Below, piece by piece: positions 20,091 to 31,329 of a DNA stretch of 64,000 nucleotides (position 1 is the first letter of the stretch; each line of letters opens with the position of its first letter). The DNA comes from Desmodus rotundus. Its lineage: Eukaryota; Chordata; Mammalia; Chiroptera; Phyllostomidae. The notes under the pieces were generated by a model. That model was not told where the DNA came from and made no database searches. It saw only the letters and a program-made list of their open reading frames with translations. The translations under genes were made by a program, and so were the position numbers. The stretch lies in contig NC_071388.1 of NCBI RefSeq assembly GCF_022682495.2, forward strand, positions 80,911,073 through 80,975,072. Reading direction: 5' to 3'.

Positions 20091-23000
20091 GGTCCAGGTC
20101 CTAAGTTTGGGGCCTTCCTCCCCATGGCAGGAACCCTGGCTTCCAATTTTGCCTTTTTACCCCCAGATGATGGTGTAGGTGATGGGCCGGGGGGGCTGGA
20201 GCTGGGTAGGTTTGACCCTCTAACCTGTCTAGGCTGCCAGCATCCCTCTGTGTGCTCCCCTCCTCACAGACCAGGAACTGGCCAGGGGATTGGGCAGTCT
20301 CTGAACTGTGGCGGTTCTCAGTGCTCTAAAAGTTAACGATGACTTAATTCTCCAGTCAGAAAGAAGAGTAACATGACTGGGCAAGTTTCAGGAAAGTAAC
20401 CCAGGGACTGTTTAGCATTTCTGTGTAAAGAACAGAAAACCAATGGCAACTCAAAGCCACAGGCTGACCTTTGGATGCCGGGATATCCTCCCATGTAGCC
20501 TGCCAGGAATGTGTCATTTCATGTCTCATGTCAATATCTCCTTTGTTTAGGAGAAGAAAGAGGAAAATACAGAAGGGAGCAGAGTAAGAACTTGAGTTCC
20601 TTTCTCTGGTGTTACCACTCCAAATACATTAAGCAGGAATTGTAGGTTTGCCAAACTGAATGTATATCGTCCAATTTCCTTATCTGCAAACATGCAGATG
20701 TATGTATGTTTGTATAATATATGATAGAAAAATTGGAAAAGATTCACACTCAAATATTAATAGTACTTCTAGGTGTCTACAGATATTTTTATTTTATTAT
20801 CACTTAACATTATTTTTCAAATCTTCCTATAATAAACAGTTTTTTGCAAATTAATCTAAAAGACTGAGTAGAAGGTATTGACCAAGATTCTTTCTCTGAC
20901 CATTGTAATTTTCCATCACATTTCAGGTTAGAGTGGGGCGTTAGCTGTAGATCTAAGATGTGAGCTATAGTTGGCATGAAAACAACTACTTGGGGCTGGC
21001 ACCTAAAGGGAATCTAGAATTTTGGCTTCATTGAAAGCATGTATGACTAGCTCAGACAAGACCATACTAATCAAAGCACTCAGATCCTCAAAATTATAGA
21101 TTCATTGATGTTTGCATAAGCATGTCAGAAGTGTTATCTGCAGTGAAAAATAGTGACATAAAGTACAATTCCAATTCTTAAACTTAGAACCATCTACAAT
21201 GACGTGATGGCTATGAATTTTGCATCTGTAATGACCTGGGGAGCAACATGGACTTCTCATACATGTCCAGGCCCACAATGCCCAGTAGCTTTGCCCTAAA
21301 GGGAATCCTTGGGCATTATCATGGGAAATTTAGTTTTGTGCTCCCTTCCCTTCTGGCAAAAGCACAGAGTTGTATGATTGGTTGAGTCTTCTGTTCAGAG
21401 GAAATTAATACAAATAGCATTTCCCTTAGCTTGCGATATGGAGCCTGCAAAATGAATCACTGTGCAAAGAATTGCTGCCTATGCTGTTGTGTTTCTGTGC
21501 CACTATATATTTTTCTATCTTAGAAAGCCTAATGTATTACAAGAATCTCCACAGTTTCTTATAAAATAAGGGTAAGAGAGGAATGATTTATATAATATTA
21601 ATTGTTACTTATATAAAAATTTAAAGTACCATTTAATTTATAATAATTTGAAAATAGTTTACAAGATGTCAAAAGCCAGATGGAAAGGGAAAATAATAGT
21701 GAATTAATTATGTGTTTTATTTTATGACTAAAATGTTGCTATGCAAAATATCTCTTAAGACTAAATTATTGCCTTTAATGTCTTTTATTATTTTGTTAAC
21801 CTGGCTATGTGATTTTATAAGGTAAATTTATATATATGGAAATATGTAGAAATTGTCCTTCCACTATACTTTCCAGCATTTATGAATAAATAAGTACCCA
21901 CACAAATTGAACTTGAGAGTTTCCAATTAGTTAGTTTTTGGAAAGAAAAGCCATTCCATGTAAGTGTCTACTTAACGACGGAAATTATTGACATTCATTA
22001 TTTATATTGCCTGTGTTCAGGTTCCAGTTTTGGCTTAGTTATATTTTGCAAAACACACACACACACACACAAATATCTTACAACTGGTCAAATGAAAGTT
22101 CTCTCAAGTAAAACAAACAGGATTTCTAGAGAAAGTCACTTCTGTCACTGTAATAACAAAAGAAAGCAACTTTTAAATGTGGAAAGAACTCTGAGGCAGT
22201 GCTAACACTTCCATTAACAACATAAAATGTATCAAATGGAATTTAAAATTGAAGTGTCTTTTTCATAGACATATTCATAGAAAAATAAACTTAAAAAAAT
22301 TAAACAGAAATATTTTTAGGACTGGCAACCTTTAAGGACTGCCCGAGCTAAGACATTCACCCGCAAGTCTCCGAGCCTTTCTCTCTATTTCCTCCGCAGC
22401 CTCGCTCAGCCTTCTGTGGCTTGTCTTCCCTAGACTCACCCATGTCTCTGTGATTTTCCACTCGTTACTCACCTCTCCGTTGTTTTCTTTTCTTAAACAC
22501 AGATTTCCTTCCCAGTTCATCTGTTCCCTTTCTTCTATCAATGCTATCCTATATTCTCCTCTCTTCTGAAACCTTGTATTAAAATGTTGTAGAAGAAAAA
22601 ACGCTGCATGTCTGTAAGAATTAGAAAAAAGCCAACTATTCTCCAGATTTCTGGAATACTCTATATTACTCTGTATCACCGACTTGGTTCCCTTTCACTT
22701 CTCATTACTTTTTGGCCTCAACTCCATCCCATAATGAAAATTGCTCTCACTAAAGCTCAGTGAAATCGGATAACTCCTTGTCCTACTAGATAGAGCATTT
22801 ATTTTGGTATTTGACATATACATCATTTCTTTCTTCTTGGATACCTTTTTTTTTTCTTAAGTTCACTCAGGTTTCTAGCCACCCAGTTGCTTCTGTGATC
22901 ACTCTGCTCAGTAATATACTTTCCCCATCTCTCCCTAATCTTCCTTTGTGTTAGCAAGGCCTCTTGGTTGTAACAGGAAATGAGTGGATTGAGTGGAAAT

Positions 23001-24525
23001 TGGCTCAAAAATAGAAGTGTAACAGAGACTGGAGGAATCAGCTGGAAAAAAATGGGCAGGAACAAAGAAAGCAAAGGAGCCCTTCGTCAGGCTAAATCAC
23101 GTCTCAACAGCAGGTCAGTGAGACTTGCTGTCACTTCTGCTGAACTTGGAATGCAGGCTCTCACTGACAATACCATTATAATGATGCAGGATACATTTGT
23201 TGCCATCTTCATATTTCTGCCTTTGCTAATAATTTTCTCTTTTGTGCCTGTTCATTTTCTCCCTCTCTCCATATTCTAAGTGTAGGTTAAGTGTGTTTGA
23301 TTTGCCAAATCTAGGTCAAGTTTCCTCACTGTAGGTGCAAGGGGGATGGGAAAGTCAATATCTAGCCATTTATTTGGGCTTCTTGAGTGGGTGGTAACCT
23401 CCACCAGTCACCAAGACTATGTGGTATAAAACAAGATCAGATGTTGGCCATCTGATATACGCACTGCATCCACTTTATAACCTGTTTAATTCAACTTCCT
23501 CAAGTTGCTTTCTGTTCTTTTCTTCTCTTTATGCTCACTATCCAATGGATATGTCATCGCTAAATATGCCTCGGCTATGCTGATGACTACTAGGACTGTT
23601 TCTATCAATCTCTAGTAGGATCTCACCACTGAATAAATCTCGCATGGATTTTGGAGGATACTCTCTCAACAAACTAGCTACTATGTCTGAGTTCTTGATC
23701 TTAATTTTGATGACCATCTTACCCAGGCACCGAGTGACTCCCCTCTCCTTCAACCCTTTCATGTCTATTATGTCATGAGTCCTCGGGACTCTACCTCCTG
23801 AATTCTTTTGCATCTATCTCTGATTTCTCTTCATCACTCCCAATACTTGGCATTCATTTGAATCACTTGGAGAGGATTTTTAAAATGCAGATATAGACCC
23901 TATTCCTGCCCTACTCAATCAACTTCTACAGTGGTACTTTATAATCTATATTTTGCAAAAAAAATCCTCAATTGTACTTGAACAACAATAAGAAAATTCT
24001 TCAGACAATTCCGATGTGCAATCCGGTTGAGGAATCACTGGCCGTAACTATCAGCTTTCTGTCTAGTAGTCCCGACTCCAATTTCCCCTCCCAACAGCCT
24101 ATTCTCTACACTACTATGCATCCATTCTTTTATAGTGTCTCACAGAACCACTCTACATCTCTTAATTCTCAGTGCCTGCTTATTGCCTGAAAATAAAGTT
24201 CAAGATTCTTTACCTGGAATTCAATTCACTTTATTAGCCCAGCTGTTCATCAAACTCTGCTTACCTTGACCCTGCACCCATGTTTTAAATGAAAATTTCC
24301 CTATTTCAATCAATGGTTTCCCCATAATTATAACACATGTTTAGAATGCATTTCTTTTTTTCTAAATATGCCACACATTTTGAAATGAAATTATTGCTTT
24401 TTCTTCCACTTGTAAAATTACCTCAAAATAAATTCTATTATAGAGGTAAGGAAATGAATGGGGGATTCTGATATGATGGTTTTCATTTCAACTCTCTTCC
24501 CCTATATTTATGTCATACATCCTGA
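20091..24525. other. Intergenic DNA upstream of OR5H-like gene
   Basis: About 4.4 kb without a recognisable gene. It holds a (CA)9 run at 22,053-22,071 and a GC-richer patch at 20,090-20,300. A 115-codon minus-strand frame at 22,332-22,679 has no family motif and equals its mirror at 50,503-50,850 because the arms are copies. The region should contain the receptor's 5' non-coding exon(s) and promoter, but these cannot be placed by eye. Confidence 0.55.
22053..22071. repeat. (CA)n microsatellite, left arm
   Basis: Nine CA units plus one A. The mirror run at 51,111-51,129 has exactly the same length. Confidence 0.95.
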
Positions 24526-24547
24526 GTGACATATTCCATTTCATTTC

Positions 24548-24549
24548 AG
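24548..24549 (+). promoter_or_regulatory. Likely splice acceptor before OR5H-like CDS, left
   Basis: A pyrimidine-rich stretch 'attccatttcatttcag' ends in AG 18 bases before the chosen ATG. Olfactory receptor genes usually have one coding exon preceded by a non-coding exon, so an acceptor here fits. It also argues against the upstream in-frame GTG at 24,526, which lies within the intron side. Confidence 0.6.
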
Positions 24550-24567
24550 GCAACATTGAGTGAAGAC

Positions 24568-25497
24568 ATGGAGAGGGAAAATGCAACATTGCTGACAGAG
24601 TTTATTTTCACAGGACTTATATACAAACCAGAGTTGCAAATCCCCTTGTTCCTGCTGTTCTTGGTGATATATCTCCTCACCATGGTGGGAAACCTTGGTC
24701 TGATTGCTCTCATCTGCAACAACTTTCACCTTCATACTCCCATGTACTTACTCCTGGGGGATTTAGCCTTTGTGGATGCTTGGGTGTCATCTACAGTCAC
24801 CCCCAAGATGCTGGTCAACTTCCTAATCAAGAGTAAAAAGATCTCTCTCTCTGAATGCATGATACAACTTTTTTCCTTTTCATTCAGTGCAACCACAGAA
24901 TGTTTTCTGCTGGCAACAATGGCGTATGATCGCTATGTAGCCATATGCAAACCATTACTTTATCCAGTGATTATGACCAATAGACTATGCATCTGGCTGT
25001 CAGTCTCATCATTTGTAGGTGGTGTGCTCCATGCTTGTATTCATATAGGTTTTTTATTCAGACTAACCTTTTGTAATTCTAATATAATACATCACTTTTA
25101 CTGTGACATCATGCCATTGTTTAACATTTCTTGTACTGACCCTTCCATTAATGTTCTGCTGGTTTTTATTTTCTCTGGGTCAATACAGGTGTTCACCATA
25201 GTGACTGTTCTCATCTCTTATACACTTGTTCTCTTTACAATCTTAAAAAAGAAGTCTGTACAAGGCATAAGGAAAGCCTTCTCTACCTGTGGAGCCCATC
25301 TCCTATCTGTGTCTTTATTCTTTGGTTCTCTTCTCTTCATGTACATGCGCCCTGAATCTGCTGAAGCAGATGACCAAGACATGATGGACTCTCTGTTTTA
25401 CACTGTTATCATTCCTTTGCTAAATCCAATGATCTATAGTCTGAGAAATAAGAAAGTCCTAGATTCACTGGCAAAAATGTTAAAGAGAAGTGTTTAG
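24568..25497 (+). CDS. Olfactory receptor, OR5H-like, left-arm copy
   Basis: A class II odorant receptor: a seven-helix GPCR that couples to Golf in olfactory neuron cilia. The 309-residue frame is the usual OR length and needs no intron. Visible landmarks: N-glycosylation site NAT at residue 5, 'GNLGLI' in TM1 (41-46), 'LHTPMY' (55-60), '[10 protein letters not shown]' (118-127) closing TM3, the extracellular Cys cluster in '[14 protein letters not shown]' (167-180), 'SY' in TM5 (217-218), '[10 protein letters not shown]' (236-245) in TM6, and '[13 protein letters not shown]' (283-295) in TM7. The ATG at 24,568 gives '[12 protein letters not shown]', the standard OR5H start. The best family match from memory is OR5H; OR5K is a near alternative. 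It is intact and points toward the palindrome centre. It differs from its mirror gene at 8 residues (64, 65, 101, 105, 117, 181, 198, 206). Confidence 0.95.
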   Translation: MERENATLLTEFIFTGLIYKPELQIPLFLLFLVIYLLTMVGNLGLIALICNNFHLHTPMYLLLGDLAFVDAWVSSTVTPKMLVNFLIKSKKISLSECMIQLFSFSFSATTECFLLATMAYDRYVAICKPLLYPVIMTNRLCIWLSVSSFVGGVLHACIHIGFLFRLTFCNSNIIHHFYCDIMPLFNISCTDPSINVLLVFIFSGSIQVFTIVTVLISYTLVLFTILKKKSVQGIRKAFSTCGAHLLSVSLFFGSLLFMYMRPESAEADDQDMMDSLFYTVIIPLLNPMIYSLRNKKVLDSLAKMLKRSV

Positions 25498-27045
25498 ATC
25501 TCACACTAATATATGTCCTCTCTTTATTAAAACAGTCACAAAATTATGCAGATAAATGTAACTCCGTTTTGGTTAGTGTTCAAGATTTTTGCGATTGCAA
25601 TTGCCCTACAGTTTTAATGACTTAAGGTGTTAGTACTAACATTCTCCTTAAAAACATGTATATGTTGTTCAAAAAATACAAATAATTTTAAACGAATATC
25701 ATGCTGGAATAATTAAAGCTGAAAATAAGTGAAAATATTTTACATGCCCTTAAATTCTTCAATGTAGCTTTATAAAATTATTAAGCACTAATATAGTGTG
25801 GTTTCTCTGAACAGGACTTGATTAGGATGTCTTTGATAATCGTGCAGCTTGTGCAGTCTGAAGCTCACATCACATTTAACTCTACAAAGCAGACAGGTTT
25901 GTAGTTGAGTGAATAGAGGCAAATCCCAAAAGGTCTTTCATTTCACACTATTTGGGAAATGGTGACTTTCACTTCTTGTGGGCGTTCAACTCATGTCACA
26001 GAAAGAAATAAACAGGAATGAGAAAACAATGATTTTAAAAATGACAAGGAAAAAAAATGAGAAGGGAGTTAAGACAGTGAAGGTCAGGCCAAGCTGTAAG
26101 ATAATGCTCTTAGCTCAGGAAGCTTCCATGAGTAATGAGAAGAGGGAAGTTGCCTCTAATGCTCTGAACACCTTTAAATGCACTTTGGAGCTGTGTTTGT
26201 ATGTTGTAGGCTACTCTGAAAAGCTTCATTAATGCAGGAAGCTAAGAATGTGATTGCAGAAAAACTGAAGTGGGCATACAGAGGAAAAGAGAAGTGGCAG
26301 AATAGAAAGAAAATGTTCGATCTTCCTAGAATTTTTTTTAAATGATTCTAGTAAGATAAAAAACATCAGCAAATAAAATTTTGGGGGATGATTCATTGAG
26401 ACTAGGACTTCAAATGCATATTACCAAAGTTCAAATAATATTAATATAACATGATGTCATAATACCCAGTGGGTCACTGGAAAAGACATGAAAAATAAGC
26501 AAGATATTGAATGATTTTTCCCCAAAAGTCCTTAAATGTTAGCTTTTATCTCACTCCATACTCAAAGTATAATAAGTGGCCCATCTTCAGGTGCCCTCTT
26601 GCCCCTCCTTTCCCAACACTGAAATCCATACACTTTCTTAATGACACACCAAAGCCCTTACCTAAAAACTACCCATCTGTGTTTGCAAAACTCTTGTGAC
26701 TTATCCTCTATATCCTGGTGATACTCTTCCTAAACATAGCTCCAGGTTATTCTTTACAAACAGAACTTGGATTAAACCCTACTCCTTTCAATGACTTTTA
26801 ATGGATTGTCATTGCTACTGGATTATGTATCTAGATCTGCATACATACATGTGAACTTATTTGTTCATGTGCGTGTTCCTAAAAAAAAAAAAAAAGAATT
26901 GTGGACCTTTTATAACTTTTTGGGGGAACCATGATTGACAGTAATGATAGCCAATCAAAACCCTACTGCCTCATTTCAATATGCTTAATTAGAGGGAAAT
27001 CTGTCCTTTAGAAACAAATGAATTGTCAAGCTGGATCGTTTTGTA
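25498..27045. other. Intergenic DNA downstream of left OR5H-like gene
   Basis: AT-rich. An 84-codon frame at 25,978-26,232 has no recognised motif and differs from its mirror by one residue. An A-run of about 15 occurs at 26,881-26,895. No RNA gene or repeat seen. Confidence 0.55.
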
Positions 27046-27055
27046 CCATCATTCT

Positions 27056-27266
27056 TATTTTTTAAAATGTTATTTATTTATTTTTAGAGAGGGGGGAGGG
27101 AAGGAGAAACAGAAAGAGAGAAACATCAATGTGTGGGTTGCTCCCCACATGCCCCCAGCTGGGGACATGGCCCACAACCCAGGCACATGCCATGACCGGG
27201 AACCGAACCAATGACCCTCTGGTTTGCAGGCTGGCACTCAATACACTAAGCCACAGCAGGCAGGGC
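27056..27266 (-). mobile_element. VES SINE, left arm
   Basis: Reverse complement of the bat SINE: head at 27,266 ('gccctgcctgctgtggctta' on the minus strand), B-box 'ggttcggttcccgg', 'catgcctgggttgtgggcca', a T/C-rich region and the tail 'ctaaaaataaataaataaca'. The 10-bp 'ccatcattct' flanks it at 27,046-27,055 and 27,267-27,276. It has a well-kept B box, so it is fairly young, and it is in both arms, so it predates the duplication. Confidence 0.92.
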
Positions 27267-27276
27267 CCATCATTCT

Positions 27277-27974
27277 AAAAATAACCATATATACGATTTT
27301 CCACTTGTTATAATAATGTGATGTTAATCTCTTCTGAGGAGGTACCCTTTAAATGAGACTTGACAGCAATAATTGACAATCTTATGATGTTTCCTGTATT
27401 TTTCAAGAAAAAGAAATCAAGCCACTAAATGTAAACTGACTTTAATATTTGTAAACAAATATTACAATATTTGAGATTGTAATACTGGGCCAAAACAGCA
27501 AGGCTTACAATAAACCCACTTTAAATATAAAGACCTAAGTATTTTAAAAGTAAAAGATGAGAGAAATAAGTCATGAAAATACTAGAAAAATGGAAGTGGC
27601 TATATCAATATACACCAGTTTGATGTTACTGATATTATTGAACACTCCACCCAACAGCAGCAGAATACATAGTATTTGAAAACACACAAGGAATGTCTAG
27701 CAACATATGATACCCTTTTTAGCTGAATATGGAACTTATGTGTCCTTTTTTTCTTTAAAATATTTTATTGTACTCTATATTTTTTGTATAATATTTTAAA
27801 TTGGGGAGGCATTTTAAAGGGTACAAGAGCATTTTAAATTTATTATGCTATTTTTTTCTCAAGAACACATCTCAAACTCATTGCCCTCACTGAAGAAATG
27901 ATTATTGACAAGAGCCAAATGATTTGTACCTTCCCAAAGAATTTACCTTTTACTGGAGACCAGTACTTTAAAAG
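27277..27974. other. Intergenic DNA
   Basis: AT-rich, with 'aaatattacaatatttgaga' type short palindromic stretches near 27,455-27,480. No gene recognised. Confidence 0.55.
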
Positions 27975-27986
27975 AAAAGAGTACAG

Positions 27987-28540
27987 GTGAGATCATATGG
28001 TATTTGTCCCTCACCGCCTGGCTTATTTCACTTAGCATAATGCTCTCCAGTTCCATCCATGCCATTGCAAAGAGTATAAGATCCTTCTTTCTCTCTGCTG
28101 CATAGAATTCCATTGTGTAAATATACCATAATTTTTTAATCCACTCATTTGCTGATGGGCACTTAGGTTGCTTCCAGTACTTGGCTATTGTAAATTGTGC
28201 TGCTATGAACATTGGGGTGCATGGGTTCTTTTGGTTTGGTGTTTCAGGGTTCTCACCTTTAACTGGAACATAATCAACAAAAGAAAAAAAGCAAACAAAA
28301 TATAACCAGAGACATTGAAATTAAGAACAATCTAACAATAGCCAGAGGGGAGTGGGGAGGGGATAGTGGGGAGAGGGGTCTGTAGGAGCTACTATAAAGG
28401 ACACAAAGACAAAATCAAGGGGGAGTGTAGAGGTGGGGGAGGTAGGTGGGACTGGTTGGGGTTGGGTGGAGGAATAGGAAGAAAATGCAGACAATTGTAA
28501 CTGAATAAAAATAAATTAATTAATTAAAATAAAATAAAAT
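27987..28540. mobile_element. Twin-primed (5'-inverted) LINE-1, left arm
   Basis: Positions 27,987-28,250 are L1 ORF2 C-terminus on the minus strand ('[20 protein letters not shown]'). 28,251-28,540 is the L1 3' UTR on the plus strand ending in an A-rich tail. The 12-bp 'aaaagagtacag' flanks the whole at 27,975-27,986 and 28,541-28,552. Inversion of the 5' part inside one target-site duplication is the signature of twin priming. The mirror is at 44,642-45,195. Confidence 0.88.
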
Positions 28541-28552
28541 AAAAGAGTACAG

Positions 28553-29185
28553 TTCTTATGCTGTTGTTTTGGTTTCTTTTCTTTCTATATCTTCCTTTTC
28601 TTTCCTTTTCTATCCCTTCCTTCCTTTCTTTCTTCCCTGTTGTGGACAGGTCAATTCAGATACTAATAGGGCATCTTTTTCAAACAATAAGAAATGTGGA
28701 ACTTTTATAACTTTTTCTTGGGAAGCAGGATCGACATTAATGATAGACATTTGTATATTTAGTTATACCCAAGTAAATTTCATAATAATAAATACACATT
28801 TAGTGGAACTTGTTTAATCTTATATATAAAGAATATCATATAAGTAAAATTGTTTTCACCTTGAAGACATTAGTAAGTCCTATTATTTCTCCTGAGGTTG
28901 TTACTATGATTTCTGTTATATTATAATCGATTATAATATACAGTCACTTAATAAGATTTATTATAATATTAGGTATATTAATGAACTTTTTAGAAAATTT
29001 AAAGTTATGCAATAAAAATAAAAAATATGCTGATTCTGGAAGATGCAATAAATTATGGAATATATTTTATGACAATGGCATCCAAAACGGAACTAAAATA
29101 CGAATAATCACTAAAACAAACAAACAAATACAAATGTGCACTGATTATCCAAAGCAATGAATCCCCATGGACAGTACAGCAAAAA
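28553..29185. other. AT-rich intergenic DNA
   Basis: Begins with a T/C-rich stretch (28,565-28,640). Contains a perfect 24-bp AT-rich palindrome at 28,917-28,940 centred on 'atcgat', and a short A/C-rich '(aaac)n' piece near 29,118-29,132. No gene seen. Confidence 0.6.
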
Positions 29186-31321
29186 TTTTTTAAGTATATT
29201 TTATTGATTATACTATTGCAGTTGCCCTGCTATTTCCTCCTTTGTCCCCCCACACAGCAACCCCCACTCCCTCAGGCAATCCCCCTACCATTGTTCAAGT
29301 CCATGGGTCATGTGTAAAAGTTCTTTGGCTGCTCCATTTCCTATATTGTACTTCACATCCCCAAAGAAATTCTGTAACTACCTATTTGTACTTAATCCCT
29401 TCACCTCTTCACCCATTTTCCCCCTCCCCCTCCTACCTGGCAACCTTCTGGTAACTTCTATTTTCTTGCTTTTAAGAGTCTCTCTCTCTTTGTCTTTAAC
29501 CTTTGGCCTTTTAATAATGATGTGTCTTGGAGTGGGCCTCTTTACATCCATCATAATTGGGGCTCTGTGTTTCCTGCAATTGTATGTCTATTTCCTTCAC
29601 CAAATTAGGGAAGTTTTCTTTCACTATATTTTCCAAATAAATTTCCAATTTCTTGCTCTTTCTCTTCTCCTACTGGCACCTCTATATTGGTGAATGTTGG
29701 ACTTCTCCAACTGCTCAGAAACTCCTCATTTTTTTAAAATTCTTTTTTCTTCTTGTTCTGTTTGGTTGTTTTTTGCTTCCTGTTGTTCTATATCATTGAT
29801 TTGATTCTTGGCTTCACCCACTCTACTGTTGCTTCCTTGTAAATTTTACTTTATTTCAGTTACTGTATCCTTTTATTCTGACTGGATCTTTTTTATGCTG
29901 TTGAGGTCCTCGCTAAGTTCCTTGAGCATCCTTATAACCAGTGTTTTGAACTCTGCATCTGATAGATTGCTTATCTCCACTTGGTTTAACTCTTTTTCTG
30001 GAGTTTTGATCTGTTTCTTCATTTGGGCCATGTTTCTCTGTCTCCTTGTTCTGGCAGTCTCCCTGAGTTTGTTTCTATGTATTAGGTAGAGCTTCTTTGA
30101 CTCTGTGCCTTGGTAGTGTGGCCTAATGTAGTAAATGTCCTGTAGGGTCCAGTGGCACAGCCTCTCCCATCACCCAAGCTGGGTCCTTGAGGAGCGCACT
30201 TTGTGTGGGCTGAGTACACCCTCCTCTTGTAGTTGAGCCCCGGTTGCTATTGACAGATAAACAGGAGGAATTTACCCAGTTCAGTCAGCTGCAAGGACTG
30301 GCTCTGACCAGTGCCCACCAACCTCTGCCCTCCGTAGAGGATCAGCTCTGTGTTGGCAGGGTGGTGGTGCTCTGACATGGTTGTAGCTGCCCACTGGGTG
30401 CATTGGCCCTTGGGTTTCCCAGGTGGTGGAGGCCAAGGTCAGGCCTCACCGGTGTTTTGCCGGGGGCCACCCTGCCTGAGCTATAAAGTGATCTGAAATG
30501 GCTGCCGGGCTTGGAGATTCCCAGGCAAAGCCAAGCTGTGAATGTAAGCTGGCTGCTGCTGCTAGTGCCAGGCCTGGGGCTCACTGAAGCCAGCTGTGGC
30601 TTGTTTGATAGGATTTAAGAATTTGTGAAGCAAGATTCAAGACCAGCCATTCATATGGAACAGCAGCTTGGGTGGGCCTATAAGTGGGGTGGGGTGGAGT
30701 CTCTGGGGATCTCCAAGGTGGGTCAGACAGTGTTAGCCAGGTTGATGGAGTCTCAGATATGGCACCAGCTTGCTGACTCTGTGGGGGGAGGGTTTAGAAA
30801 GGGACAAAGGCCTCTGCTCACCTTGATGCCAGACCCTTCAGCTTTTCCCTGTATACCACTTGCGCCTTTCACGCTGCCACCTGGTACTGGAGCTCAGAGG
30901 AAGTGAGTCTGAGTAGGTGAGTCCATGTGCAGGTTCTTTAAAAGGATAGGCTTGGGGTTCCAGCAGTTTCTTCCTCTGACTCAGTTCCCAGGGGTTTTTT
31001 GCAGCCAGAAGTTGTGGGGTCTTACCTTTCTAGCACTGGAATCCTGGGCTGTGGGGCCTGGTGTGGGGCTGGGATTCCTCGCTCTCAAGATATCCCTACA
31101 GAATTTATTCCACCACATGTGGATGTGGGGCCAGCTCATTCTGCATCCACACCCCTCCTTCCAATCTGGATGGACATGGTTTCTTCAATCCCATAATTGT
31201 CAAACTTCCATTCATCTTGATTCTTCATGGTTCTGAGTGATGGCTGTTCTATATTTTAGTTTTAATTTTGATGTGGTTTTTGAAGAGGTGAGCAATGTTT
31301 GCCTATACCACCATCTTGACC
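29186..31321 (-). mobile_element. Older HAL1-like element, left arm
   Basis: Read on the minus strand it starts 'ggtcaagatggtggtatagg' at 31,321 and has an L1-type 5' UTR of about 1.2 kb. A decayed ORF1 follows ('aaatgaagaaacagatcaaa', 'atcagatgcagagttcaaaa', 'aacttccctaatttggtgaa', 'agacacatcattattaaaag'). It then jumps directly to a G-rich 3' end 'agtataatcaataaaatata'. There is no ORF2. ORF1 is cut by stops and lacks its C-terminal part. It abuts the EDRF1 pseudogene, and is identical in all translated stretches to its mirror at 41,861-43,996. Confidence 0.82.
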
Positions 31322-31329
31322 ATTTCAAG

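Noticed and set aside
22332..22679. 115-codon frame perfectly conserved in both arms
   Set aside because: The arms are nearly identical here in all frames, so equality does not show selection. There is no recognised domain and no mRNA-like context.
24526..24567. Upstream GTG start for the OR5H-like receptor
   Set aside because: The 14 extra codons cross a likely splice acceptor and are absent from OR family starts; the ATG at 24,568 gives the normal N-terminus.
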